Shown piece by piece: positions 15,727-23,938 of a stretch of DNA of 63,131 bases. Positions within the stretch are counted from its first letter, which is position 1; every line of letters starts with the position of its first letter. The notes below the pieces were generated by a model. That model made no database searches and was not told the DNA's origin. It saw only the letters and a list, made by a program, of their open reading frames with translations. Made by a program: the position numbers and the translations under genes. The stretch is taken from positions 1 to 63,131 of the forward strand of contig JAFWWU010000100.1 of assembly GCA_017523285.1 (NCBI GenBank), read 5' to 3'. The stretch comes from Ruminococcus sp. Its GTDB lineage: Bacteria; Bacillota; Clostridia; Oscillospirales; Ruminococcaceae.

Positions 15727-18501
15727 TTATTTAACTACTGATGCACATCTTGCGCAAAGTGTAGGATGCTCGCTGTCTGTGCCGACTGTATTTGAGTATG
15801 CCCAGCAACGTTCACACTTTTCGCCATCTGCCTTTACTACCTGAATTTCAGGAGTTTCATCATTTCCGTCCTTTTCAACAGAAACGCCTGATACAATAAG
15901 GATATCCTTAAGTTCATCAGCAAGTGATGCATACTTATCGTAAAGACCGTCACCGCAATGGAATACAATGTTAGCTTCAAGTGACTTACCGATAAGCTTT
16001 TCATTTCTCTTTTCTTCAAGAACCTTATTAACAGCTTCTCTTGTTGAGTAAATGAAATCCCACTTAGCAATGAATTCTTCTGAGAATTCAAGTCCTGACT
16101 TTTCAGGCATCTGATTGAGGAAAATGCTTTCCTTATCATCAGCTGAAGTATGTGGCATATATGTCCAGATTTCTTCTGCTGTAAATGAGATAATCGGAGC
16201 AGCAAGTCTTGCAACTGCACTGAGAATGCGATACATAGCTGTCTGACAAGCACGTCTGATTTCTGAATCTTCCTTTTCACAGTAAAGTCTGTCCTTGATG
16301 ATATCAAGATAGAAGTTAGACATATCTGTTACGCAGAAGTTATGAATTGCATGGAATGCAATATGGAAATCAAATGCATTATAGCCGTCATTAACCTTGT
16401 CAATGAGTGCGTCAAGACGCATTAATGCCCATTTATCAAGCTCTGTAAGCTTATCATCTGAAACACAGTCTGTATCAGGATTAAAGCCCTTACCATTTCC
16501 GAGGTTACCAAGAATAAATCTTGCTGTATTTCTGATTTTCTTATAAGCTTCTGAAAGCTGCTTGATAATTGCAGGTGAAATTCTTATATCTGAATGATAG
16601 TCAGAAGAAGCAACCCAGAGTCTGAGAATATCAGCGCCATAAACGTCTGTGATTTCGTTAGGAGCAATACCGTTGCCAAGTGACTTGTGCATTGTCTTGC
16701 CTTCACCGTCAACTACCCAGCCATGTGTACATACAGCCTTATATGGTGATGAACCCTTGTATACTACTGATGTGAGAAGTGATGACTGGAACCAGCCTCT
16801 GTACTGGTCTGCACCTTCAAGGTAAAGGTCAGCAGGCCATGTAAGTCCGTCGTGCTGTTCCATAACTGCTGTATGTGATACACCACTATCGAACCATACG
16901 TCCATGATGTCGTATTCCTTTGTAAATTCACCGCAGCCACATTCACACTTTACGCTTGCAGGGATAAACTCAGAAGCTTCCTTTGTCCACCATGCATCAG
17001 CACCCTCAGCCTTGAATAATGCTGAAATTGCACTGATAGTTTCATCTGTAACGATTGGCTTACCGCAGTCCTTACAGTATACAATCGGAATAGGTACGCC
17101 CCATGTTCTCTGACGTGAAATACACCAGTCACTTCTGTCACGAACCATTCCCTTGATTCTGTCCTCGCCCCATGCAGGAATCCACTTTACTGTTTCAATT
17201 GCCTTGATAGCCTCATCCTTGAATCTGTTTACAGAGCAGAACCACTGTTCTGTAGCACGATAGATAATCGGACTGTGACATCTCCAGCAGTGTGGATACT
17301 GGTGAACGATTTTCTGTATTGCAAGCAACGCACCAAGTTCTTCAAGCTTCTTAGCGATTGCCTTATTTGCTGTATCTGTATCCATACCCTCAAATTCGCC
17401 CGCTTCGGCTGTCTGCTTGCCCTTAGCGTCAACGCATACGAGGATACCGATATCATCGTAATTCTTACAAACCTCAAAGTCCTCTACACCATAGCCAGGA
17501 GCAGTATGAACACAGCCTGTACCGCTTTCAAGTGTAACGTGGTCACCTACGATAATTGGTGAAAGTCTGTCATATAGAGGATGCTTTGTCTTGATATGTT
17601 CAAGCTCTGAGCCTCTGAAAAGTCCTGTTGTTGTGTATTCTGTAATGCCTGCTGATTCCATTGTTGATTTAACAAGCTCATTAGCCATTACATAATACTC
17701 GTCGCCGACCTGAACAAGAGTATAATCGTAATCAGGACCAAGACAAATTGCAAGGTTACCAGGAATTGTCCATGTTGTTGTTGTCCAGATAACAAAGTAA
17801 ATCTTTGAAAGGTCAAGACCCATAGCTGTAAAGATTCCCTTATCATCAGTTACATTGAACTTTACATAAATTGAATGACATGGGTCATTTGAATATTCGA
17901 TTTCTGCTTCAGCAAGGGCTGTATTACAATCAGGACACCAGTAAACAGGCTTGAGTCCCTTGTACATATAGCCTTCCTTAGCCATCTTGCCGAAAACCTC
18001 AATCTGACGAGCTTCATAGTCGTTCTTGAGTGTGAGGTACGGATCATCATAGTCACCGAGTGTTCCGAGGCGCTTGAACTGATCCATCTGATTCTTAACA
18101 TGAGTCATAGCAAAGTCACGACAGTGCTTTCTGAGCTCAACAGGCGGAATTGCACCGTTTTCAACGCCGATAGCCTTCATAGCCTTAAGCTCGATAGGGA
18201 GTCCGTGAGTATCCCAGCCCGGAACATAAGGTGCACAGTAACCTGTCATATTCTTATACTTTACTATAAAGTCCTTAAGAGTCTTATTAAGGGCTGTACC
18301 AAGGTGGATTTCACCATTAGCATAAGGAGGTCCGTCGTGAAGTATATATGACGGTTTACCCTGATTCTTTTCAATCATTTTGTAATAGAGTCTGCCATCT
18401 TCCCATTTCTGAAGAGTTTCAGGCTCTCTTTTTGGCAGATTTCCTCTCATAGGGAAGTCTGTAACCGGTAAATTAAGGGTTGAATTATAGTCCTGTGCCA
18501 T
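15727..18501 (-). CDS. ileS: Isoleucyl-tRNA synthetase
   Basis: 924 residues, full length for the bacterial type. The HIGH signature is in PPYANGEIHLGTALNKTL near residue 58. The KMSKS loop reads GKTMHKSLGN, a variant with Thr for the first Lys and His for the first Ser. The C-terminus carries the zinc motif CERCWAYSN...CARC. It charges tRNA-Ile. The start codon at 18501 has no adjacent ribosome binding site; AAAGGAGG lies 42 bp upstream, separated from the ATG by an 11-bp inverted repeat (see the leader feature). No T-box element is recognisable. Confidence 0.95.
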   Translation of the reverse strand: MAQDYNSTLNLPVTDFPMRGNLPKREPETLQKWEDGRLYYKMIEKNQGKPSYILHDGPPYANGEIHLGTALNKTLKDFIVKYKNMTGYCAPYVPGWDTHGLPIELKAMKAIGVENGAIPPVELRKHCRDFAMTHVKNQMDQFKRLGTLGDYDDPYLTLKNDYEARQIEVFGKMAKEGYMYKGLKPVYWCPDCNTALAEAEIEYSNDPCHSIYVKFNVTDDKGIFTAMGLDLSKIYFVIWTTTTWTIPGNLAICLGPDYDYTLVQVGDEYYVMANELVKSTMESAGITEYTTTGLFRGSELEHIKTKHPLYDRLSPIIVGDHVTLESGTGCVHTAPGYGVEDFEVCKNYDDIGILVCVDAKGKQTAEAGEFEGMDTDTANKAIAKKLEELGALLAIQKIVHQYPHCWRCHSPIIYRATEQWFCSVNRFKDEAIKAIETVKWIPAWGEDRIKGMVRDRSDWCISRQRTWGVPIPIVYCKDCGKPIVTDETISAISALFKAEGADAWWTKEASEFIPASVKCECGCGEFTKEYDIMDVWFDSGVSHTAVMEQHDGLTWPADLYLEGADQYRGWFQSSLLTSVVYKGSSPYKAVCTHGWVVDGEGKTMHKSLGNGIAPNEITDVYGADILRLWVASSDYHSDIRISPAIIKQLSEAYKKIRNTARFILGNLGNGKGFNPDTDCVSDDKLTELDKWALMRLDALIDKVNDGYNAFDFHIAFHAIHNFCVTDMSNFYLDIIKDRLYCEKEDSEIRRACQTAMYRILSAVARLAAPIISFTAEEIWTYMPHTSADDKESIFLNQMPEKSGLEFSEEFIAKWDFIYSTREAVNKVLEEKRNEKLIGKSLEANIVFHCGDGLYDKYASLADELKDILIVSGVSVEKDGNDETPEIQVVKADGEKCERCWAYSNTVGTDSEHPTLCARCASVVK

Positions 18502-18550
18502 TTCTGATTTGATTCTTCATATATGTAAAAAGTATGAAGAATCCTCCTTT
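18502..18550 (-). promoter_or_regulatory. ileS leader: Shine-Dalgarno split from start by a hairpin
   Basis: On the minus strand AAAGGAGG (18550-18543) is followed at once by an 11-bp perfect inverted repeat (18543-18533 with 18521-18511, 11-nt loop), then 9 nt and the ileS ATG (18501). Folding the hairpin puts the Shine-Dalgarno at normal distance from the start. A short frame, MKNQIRNGTGL, begins inside the hairpin (ATG at 18520) in another frame. Confidence 0.6.
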
Positions 18551-18631
18551 CGACGTATTTTAAACTTACGGCAACACCGCAGATTACTGCATTATTGCAC
18601 AATAAGATTTTTGCTTTATAAAGCGGAAGTA

Positions 18632-19276
18632 TTATTCTTCCGTTTTCTGACCGAATTTAAGGTCACCGAAACGTGATTCATAAGCTGTTTTCACATTTCT
18701 TGCTGAAAACTGTGATGATGCAAACGGATCAGGTACAGCTGCTGTCTTTTCAGCTGCTTCCTCTGTATCATCTTCATTTTCTTCATCAACTTCTTCAAAT
18801 GATTCAGGCATTGATGAAATGAGCTCAAGGTGGCTCTTATACATATCAAAAAGACTCTTCTTGAAATCTGAAACCTGTTTCTGAGCAACGATAAGTGCTT
18901 CCTTTTCACGCTCAATTTCAAGTCTGTTCTTTTCCATATCAGCTTCATGCTGCTTTGTAGCTTCTTCAACCATAGCATCAGCCTTAGCCTTAGCTTCGGC
19001 AATGATTGCCTCTGCCTTTTCGTTAGCCTCTGCAATTACTCTGTGTCCCTGCTTCTGAGCTCCGAGAAGTGCATCCTTAAGTGCTTCTTCATCCTTCATA
19101 TACTCACGAACCTTGTCAGCAAGTATCTGAATTTTGTTGTTTACATCTGTACGCTCTTCTTCCATTTCATTAAGCTCGCCTTCAAGCTGTGCAAGAAATT
19201 CATCGATTTCTTCCTGCTTGTAACCAAAAGCAGCCTTTTCAAATCTTTTGTTTCTAATGTCCTTTGCAGTAATCAT
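18632..19276 (-). CDS. divIVA: DivIVA-domain cell division/growth protein
   Basis: 214 residues. The N-terminal DivIVA membrane-binding segment is ITAKDIRNKRFEKAAFGYKQEEIDEFL, followed by a long coiled coil (about 30-165, rich in Glu/Ala/Lys) and an acidic tail. DivIVA marks curved membrane at septa and poles. It sits in the usual sepF-ylmH-divIVA-ileS-lspA order. The stop codon lies in a small hairpin (18624-18642). Confidence 0.92.
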   Translation of the reverse strand: MITAKDIRNKRFEKAAFGYKQEEIDEFLAQLEGELNEMEEERTDVNNKIQILADKVREYMKDEEALKDALLGAQKQGHRVIAEANEKAEAIIAEAKAKADAMVEEATKQHEADMEKNRLEIEREKEALIVAQKQVSDFKKSLFDMYKSHLELISSMPESFEEVDEENEDDTEEAAEKTAAVPDPFASSQFSARNVKTAYESRFGDLKFGQKTEE

Positions 19277-19293
19277 TTGATGTACTCACCTCA

Positions 19294-20055
19294 TTATTTA
19301 TATTTCTGAACAGTAATGTGTATTCTTCCTTTTTTTGAAATTCCCGTTACGTCGCTTAAAATAAATTTTCCATAGCCCTTAACGGAAAAGACATCACCGC
19401 ATTTAAGCTCCTTTGAAGCAGAATATACGGGAACAAAATTAAGCGTTACGCCGACAGATTTTATAATCGAAGCCGTTTTCTCTCTGCTCTGACGCAAACC
19501 AAGACTTAAAACGCTGTCAAGCCTCAGTGAAGAAACCGTACCGCTTATTTCGGAAAATTCCTGTACAGGTTCAAGCTCAAACGGAATATCATCATAGATG
19601 CTTACTCCTACCTTACCTACCTTGCAAAGCTCTGCCATAATATGCTTTGATGCTATTTCGTCAGCAAATATCTGAGCTATACCCTCACCGATTATAATAT
19701 CGCCTATTGTTTCACGTTTTAATCGCATTGCCATAAGCGAACCGAGAAAATCCCTGTGAGAAAGCTTATCTTCCTTGCGGTATCTGAAAGTCAGACATTT
19801 AAGTCCGATTTCATTCTTCCAGCTGTCCTCGTAATATTCGTTATATACGCAGAGTATCCTGCGTTTTGCATTTTCATATCCACCCCAGAAGCCATAATTC
19901 AGGCCTCTGTGCCTTCCGCATACACTCTCTGCTATAAAGCATTGCCTTTCATCAAGAAAGTATGAAGAAGCGGGAACGAAATTCTTCTCGCACGCAGAGA
20001 ATAAATCCTCTGTTTTAGCAATAAGAAGCTTATCCTCGGAGTTTTCAGACCTCAT
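19294..20055 (-). CDS. ylmH: YlmH-type RNA-binding protein with S4 domain
   Basis: 253 residues. The N-terminal two thirds is the YlmH domain (GRHRGLNYGFWGGYENAKRR, then a beta-rich region with SHRDFLGSLMAMRLKRETIGDI). The C-terminal S4 RNA-binding domain starts near residue 180 (LRLDSVLSLGLRQSREKTASIIKSVGVTLN). YlmH-type proteins act on stalled large ribosomal subunits. The start overlaps the sepF stop by one base. Confidence 0.9.
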   Translation of the reverse strand: MRSENSEDKLLIAKTEDLFSACEKNFVPASSYFLDERQCFIAESVCGRHRGLNYGFWGGYENAKRRILCVYNEYYEDSWKNEIGLKCLTFRYRKEDKLSHRDFLGSLMAMRLKRETIGDIIIGEGIAQIFADEIASKHIMAELCKVGKVGVSIYDDIPFELEPVQEFSEISGTVSSLRLDSVLSLGLRQSREKTASIIKSVGVTLNFVPVYSASKELKCGDVFSVKGYGKFILSDVTGISKKGRIHITVQKYK

Positions 20056-20489
20056 CAGATTATAACGCCGTTATTTTCAAGCTCTCCTACGAGATCCTCA
20101 CCGATAAATCCAACATTATAAGGTGTGATAATATATGTTAAATTAGCAACAGGCTTAAGCTGTCCGCCATTTGCGTATGCAACACCAACAAGGAAGTCAA
20201 TGATTCTTCTTTTATTTTCTGGTGAAGCAGTTTCAAGGTTAAGCACAACAGTTTTCTTTGAAATAAGATGGTCTGCAATCTGCTTTGCATCTGTGAAAAC
20301 CTCAGGCTTTACAAGAACAACCTGAAGCTGTGCAGTTGTCTGGATATTAACTACCTTGTTTCTTTTATCTACTGCAGGCATATCATCAAAATCTGCTGAT
20401 TTGTCCTGACGGATAGGCATATCGCCCTGATCAGCGTAATCCTCATCTGCTGAAAAGAAAAATTCCTTGATGTTTTCAAAAATTTTCAT
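20055..20489 (-). CDS. sepF: Cell division protein SepF
   Basis: 144 residues from ATG 20489, chosen because GGAGAA is 5-10 bp upstream; an earlier in-frame start to 20510 lacks spacing. N-terminal amphipathic membrane anchor MKIFENIKEFFF, acidic linker, and the SepF fold (LVKPEVFTDAKQIADHLISKKTVVLNLE...RIIDFLVGVAYANGG). SepF tethers FtsZ to the membrane. Confidence 0.92.
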   Translation of the reverse strand: MKIFENIKEFFFSADEDYADQGDMPIRQDKSADFDDMPAVDKRNKVVNIQTTAQLQVVLVKPEVFTDAKQIADHLISKKTVVLNLETASPENKRRIIDFLVGVAYANGGQLKPVANLTYIITPYNVGFIGEDLVGELENNGVII

Positions 20490-20559
20490 ATTGTTCTCCA
20501 TTCTCCGCAATTTTTATTTATTTTTTCGTCCGCTTAACTGCGATAATCACGAACGATTT

Positions 20560-21255
20560 TTATTTGTATATTCGATTGCCGAAAAGTCCTGTGCCTATTC
20601 TTACAAGTGTCGAGCCGTATTTTATGGCTGTTTCGTAATCATTTGACATTCCCATCGACAAAATATTCATTTTGACATTATTTATATTTTCCGCTGAAAT
20701 ATCGTCGTAAAGCATTTTCATCTCATACAAGAATTTTTCGCTTTCATAAGGCGGAGGAATTGTCATCAATCCGCATACTCTGATATTTTTAAGCTCTGAC
20801 ATCTGATAAATCAGCTCTTTTGCTTCATTTCTGTCAATACCGCCCTTGCTTTCCTCACCGCCGATATTGACTTCACACAGAATATCTGTTATCTTTGATG
20901 ATTTTTCTGAAAGCCTGTCAATTTCAAGTGCAAGCTTTATACTGTCAACTGACTGTATAAGCTTAACGGAATCTATAATATATTTCACTTTATTTGTCTG
21001 AAGATGACCGATAAAATGAACTTCTGCACTTTTATCGTAATAATCCTTTTTTGACTGATACTCCTGAACTCTGTTTTCACCAAGAAGAGTTACACCCTTT
21101 GATACAGCATAATTGATGTATTCAGGCTCTACGGTTTTAGTAACTGCCATAAGGCTTACCTTTTCATCAGGGTTTCTGTATTTTGCGACAGCCTCATTGA
21201 TATTAAAGGTAATCCGTTTAAGATTTTCATCTATAAAACCGAATCTATTTTCCAT
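20560..21255 (-). CDS. yggS: PLP homeostasis protein (YggS/YlmE family)
   Basis: 231 residues if it starts at MENRFGF (21255); an upstream Met at 21276 is possible. Alanine-racemase-like TIM barrel binding pyridoxal phosphate: SLMAVTKTVEPEYIN holds the PLP lysine, LLGENRVQEY, HFIGHLQTNKVKYI, and SMGMSNDYETAIKYGSTLVRIGTGLFG at the C-terminus. It buffers PLP. The start overlaps the upstream HlyD-like gene by about 11 bp. Confidence 0.92.
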   Translation of the reverse strand: MENRFGFIDENLKRITFNINEAVAKYRNPDEKVSLMAVTKTVEPEYINYAVSKGVTLLGENRVQEYQSKKDYYDKSAEVHFIGHLQTNKVKYIIDSVKLIQSVDSIKLALEIDRLSEKSSKITDILCEVNIGGEESKGGIDRNEAKELIYQMSELKNIRVCGLMTIPPPYESEKFLYEMKMLYDDISAENINNVKMNILSMGMSNDYETAIKYGSTLVRIGTGLFGNRIYK

Positions 21256-22552
21256 CAGAGTCAACTCCGTCAACAATTATTTCATCATAAAGCGAAAGAT
21301 ATTCTCTATCTTTATTTTCGGCTGAAAGAACGTAATTCTTCCCCTCATATATTACATCAAGCTTTTTGAAAACAACCTGTTCTCCCTGAATGATATAAAC
21401 ACCCTTATAGCTTGTTGTAACCTCATTTTCAATACCGTCTTCATCCTTGACGGTTTCTGTGATGTCCTTGAATCTGATAGCCTCTCTCGAAACTTTAAGT
21501 CCCTTGAATTCACCGTCAATGATTTCAACTCGCTCGCTTCTGTGCTGTACGAGGTCATAATTGAATTCCTTACAGGATATAACAACTATTGTCTTTTTTG
21601 AATCTGACGTAGCTTTCAGTTCAATAATCTCACCATTGAACTTATCGGGGCAGGATTCAAATTTAAGCTTTACCTTGTCACCGATTTCATAATTCTTCTT
21701 CGAATTATCTATAACACCCGCAATATACCAGTCATAGCCCTTTATGAGCTTTCCGATTATATGGGAGAATTCAAGCTTTCTGTCCTCAGTATTTTCAAGC
21801 ATTTCAAGCGTAAGCGAATCTATTGCATCTTTCTTGAAAAGCTGCTCATATCCGTCTGCATAGCTCACAAAATAAGCCGAACGGTCTGCTGTGATAACAT
21901 TACTCGGAAGCCCCTCTGAAAGTCTCAGACTATTTATTTCGGATTTCAAATCAGTTATTTTCTGTGAAAAATCAACCGAAGAATCTACAATAATCTGATA
22001 TGTGCTCAGATTAACGAGCATATCCTCTTTTTCAGACTGAAAATCCTCAAAATCTCCGAGTTCACGTCTGTATGTTGAATTACGATAACTCTCTTCAATA
22101 AGCGCCGCTATATCAGCAGGCTGTGCAGAATCCGATGTACCCGGATTCTGTATTCGTTCAAGTAATTCAAGCTCACGGCTAAGCTCAGCTATACGCTGAT
22201 TAAGCTGTATCTGCTCATCGGAAGCATAAATCTCAGCAATTACCGAACCATTGCCAAGACGTCCGCCGTCCTCTACATTATAGCTTACAGCGCCATTTCC
22301 GTCATAGCCTATTATTTCTTCATCTCTGATAAAAACACCGTCGAACTTAGTTGAAGAAATCGCATGACTTGTAAGTGCGCTTTCAGTAGTATAGTTATCC
22401 TCAACATCATTCTTGAAATAAGCTCTTACGCTGAAAAAAAGCACAAATCCTGCTGCGATTACAGCCGTCACCTTCAGGCATTTATGCAGAATTCCGCATA
22501 CCGAAAGGATAGATTCACCCAGTATCCCGGTAATTTTTTCAGATTTTTTCAT
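21245..22552 (-). CDS. HlyD-like envelope protein in the division cluster
   Basis: 435 residues. One N-terminal membrane helix (about 28-45), a lipoyl/barrel-sandwich half (DEEIIGYDGNGAVSYNVEDGGRLGNGSVIAEI), a coiled-coil hairpin (about 105-200) and a beta-barrel second half (GDKVKLKFESCPDKFNGEIIEL). This is the membrane fusion protein layout, but no transporter gene is nearby. Related proteins occur beside sepF/ylmE in clostridia, so a role in division or envelope assembly is more likely than efflux. Ends inside yggS. Confidence 0.75.
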   Translation of the reverse strand: MKKSEKITGILGESILSVCGILHKCLKVTAVIAAGFVLFFSVRAYFKNDVEDNYTTESALTSHAISSTKFDGVFIRDEEIIGYDGNGAVSYNVEDGGRLGNGSVIAEIYASDEQIQLNQRIAELSRELELLERIQNPGTSDSAQPADIAALIEESYRNSTYRRELGDFEDFQSEKEDMLVNLSTYQIIVDSSVDFSQKITDLKSEINSLRLSEGLPSNVITADRSAYFVSYADGYEQLFKKDAIDSLTLEMLENTEDRKLEFSHIIGKLIKGYDWYIAGVIDNSKKNYEIGDKVKLKFESCPDKFNGEIIELKATSDSKKTIVVISCKEFNYDLVQHRSERVEIIDGEFKGLKVSREAIRFKDITETVKDEDGIENEVTTSYKGVYIIQGEQVVFKKLDVIYEGKNYVLSAENKDREYLSLYDEIIVDGVDSDGK

Positions 22553-22563
22553 TCAATCACCGC

Positions 22564-22803
22564 TTATTCTGTTTTTTCAGAAGCGTCAAGAATTGATATT
22601 GACTTAGCAGGTACTATTGTTGAAATTGCATGCTTGTAAACAAGCTGCTGTTTACCCTCGCAATCGAGAATTACAACATAGCTGTCAAAGCCCTTTACAA
22701 CGCCCTTGAACTGAAATCCGTTTGTAAGGAAGATTGTTACGGCAATTTTTTCTTTTCTGCACTGATTGAGAAAAACGTCCTGTAAATTCATTGTTTTGTT
22801 CAT
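22564..22803 (-). CDS. hfq: RNA chaperone Hfq
   Basis: 79 residues from ATG 22803, with GGAGA 7 bp upstream; the longer frame to 22944 is not needed. Sm fold with [36 protein letters not shown] (Sm1) and [11 protein letters not shown] (Sm2), and a short acidic tail. It pairs small RNAs with mRNAs. It follows miaA, the widely conserved miaA-hfq order. Confidence 0.95.
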   Translation of the reverse strand: MNKTMNLQDVFLNQCRKEKIAVTIFLTNGFQFKGVVKGFDSYVVILDCEGKQQLVYKHAISTIVPAKSISILDASEKTE

Positions 22804-22969
22804 ACACATTCTCCGTTCTTTTTCACATCTGACATTAACTGCGTCATAAAAATTAACTGACGCTGATAAAGCCGACATATTTTTTCTTTTTATTTTCAAT
22901 ATAATGTGCTTATTTACTATCGCAAATATGTACAATATCCACAATTATAAAAACACATTATATATTATA

Positions 22970-23932
22970 TCATATTTTTTTGCGATTGGCTATATATTTT
23001 TTACATTTTTCTAAAATTTTTTCAGTTTTATCAATTTCATCTAACAGAATCCACCAAATTTGCTCATTTCGTCTAAACCAGGTAAGCTGTCGCTTGGCAT
23101 AACGGCGTGTTTCTTGTTTTATTTTGTCGATACACTCTTCAAGAGAAGCTTTATTCTCAAAATAAGGAATAAGCTCCTTATAGCCGATTGCGTTTGAAGC
23201 TGTTTTAAGTCCGCTTTCAAGCCACACCTGCCTCGATTCCTCAACAAGTCCGTTTTCAGCCATTATATCCACACGCTTGTTGATTCTGTCATAAAGCATC
23301 TGTCTGTCGCTGTATGTAAGACCGAGAATAATTGAATCATATCTCGACTCGGTTTCACGTCCCTCACGTTTTACTTCGCTGAATTTCTTTCCTGTAAAAC
23401 GACATATTTCAAGTGCTCTGATAACTCTTACCACGTTATTCGGGTGAATTTCAGCCGCACCCTCTTCATCTATCTCTGCAAGCCTTGCGTGAAGAGCCTC
23501 GTTGCCGTATTTTTCGGCATATTCGGTAAGTTCTTTTCGGTATTCGTCATCGTTTCTGCTTTCCGAAAACTTTATATTGTCAAGAAGTGAAGAAATGTAA
23601 AGTCCTGTTCCTCCTACAATAATGGGAAGCTTTCCTATTGAAAGCACCTCTGCAATCTTCTCATTTGCAAGAGATACATAATCTGCAACGCTGAATACCA
23701 CGTTTCTGTCAAGAAAATCTATAAGATGATGAGGAACACCCTGCATTTCTTCTGCTGTCGGCTTTGCGGTTGCAATATCCATTCCCTTATAAATCTGCAT
23801 TGAATCAGCTGATATTATCTCTCCGTCAAGCTCCTTTGCAAGTCTTATTCCCATCGCTGTCTTTCCCGAAGCCGTAGGTCCGACTACCGCAAGCACAAAC
23901 GGCTTTTCAGAATTTCTCTCCACCGCAATCAC
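22970..23932 (-). CDS. miaA: tRNA dimethylallyltransferase
   Basis: 320 residues with the P-loop VVGPTASGKTAMGIRLA, GEIISADSMQIYKGMDIATAKPT and VGGTGLYISSLL. It adds the isopentenyl group to A37 of tRNAs reading UNN codons, making the substrate that MiaB (encoded at 29599-30972) methylthiolates. Starts 6 bp after the mutL stop, so it is in the same transcript. Confidence 0.95.
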   Translation of the reverse strand: MIAVERNSEKPFVLAVVGPTASGKTAMGIRLAKELDGEIISADSMQIYKGMDIATAKPTAEEMQGVPHHLIDFLDRNVVFSVADYVSLANEKIAEVLSIGKLPIIVGGTGLYISSLLDNIKFSESRNDDEYRKELTEYAEKYGNEALHARLAEIDEEGAAEIHPNNVVRVIRALEICRFTGKKFSEVKREGRETESRYDSIILGLTYSDRQMLYDRINKRVDIMAENGLVEESRQVWLESGLKTASNAIGYKELIPYFENKASLEECIDKIKQETRRYAKRQLTWFRRNEQIWWILLDEIDKTEKILEKCKKYIANRKKI

Positions 23933-23938
23933 CTCCGT

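Noticed and set aside
18502-18631. T-box riboswitch upstream of ileS
   Set aside because: The leader is only about 130 nt and lacks the AGGGTGGNACCGCG antiterminator motif.
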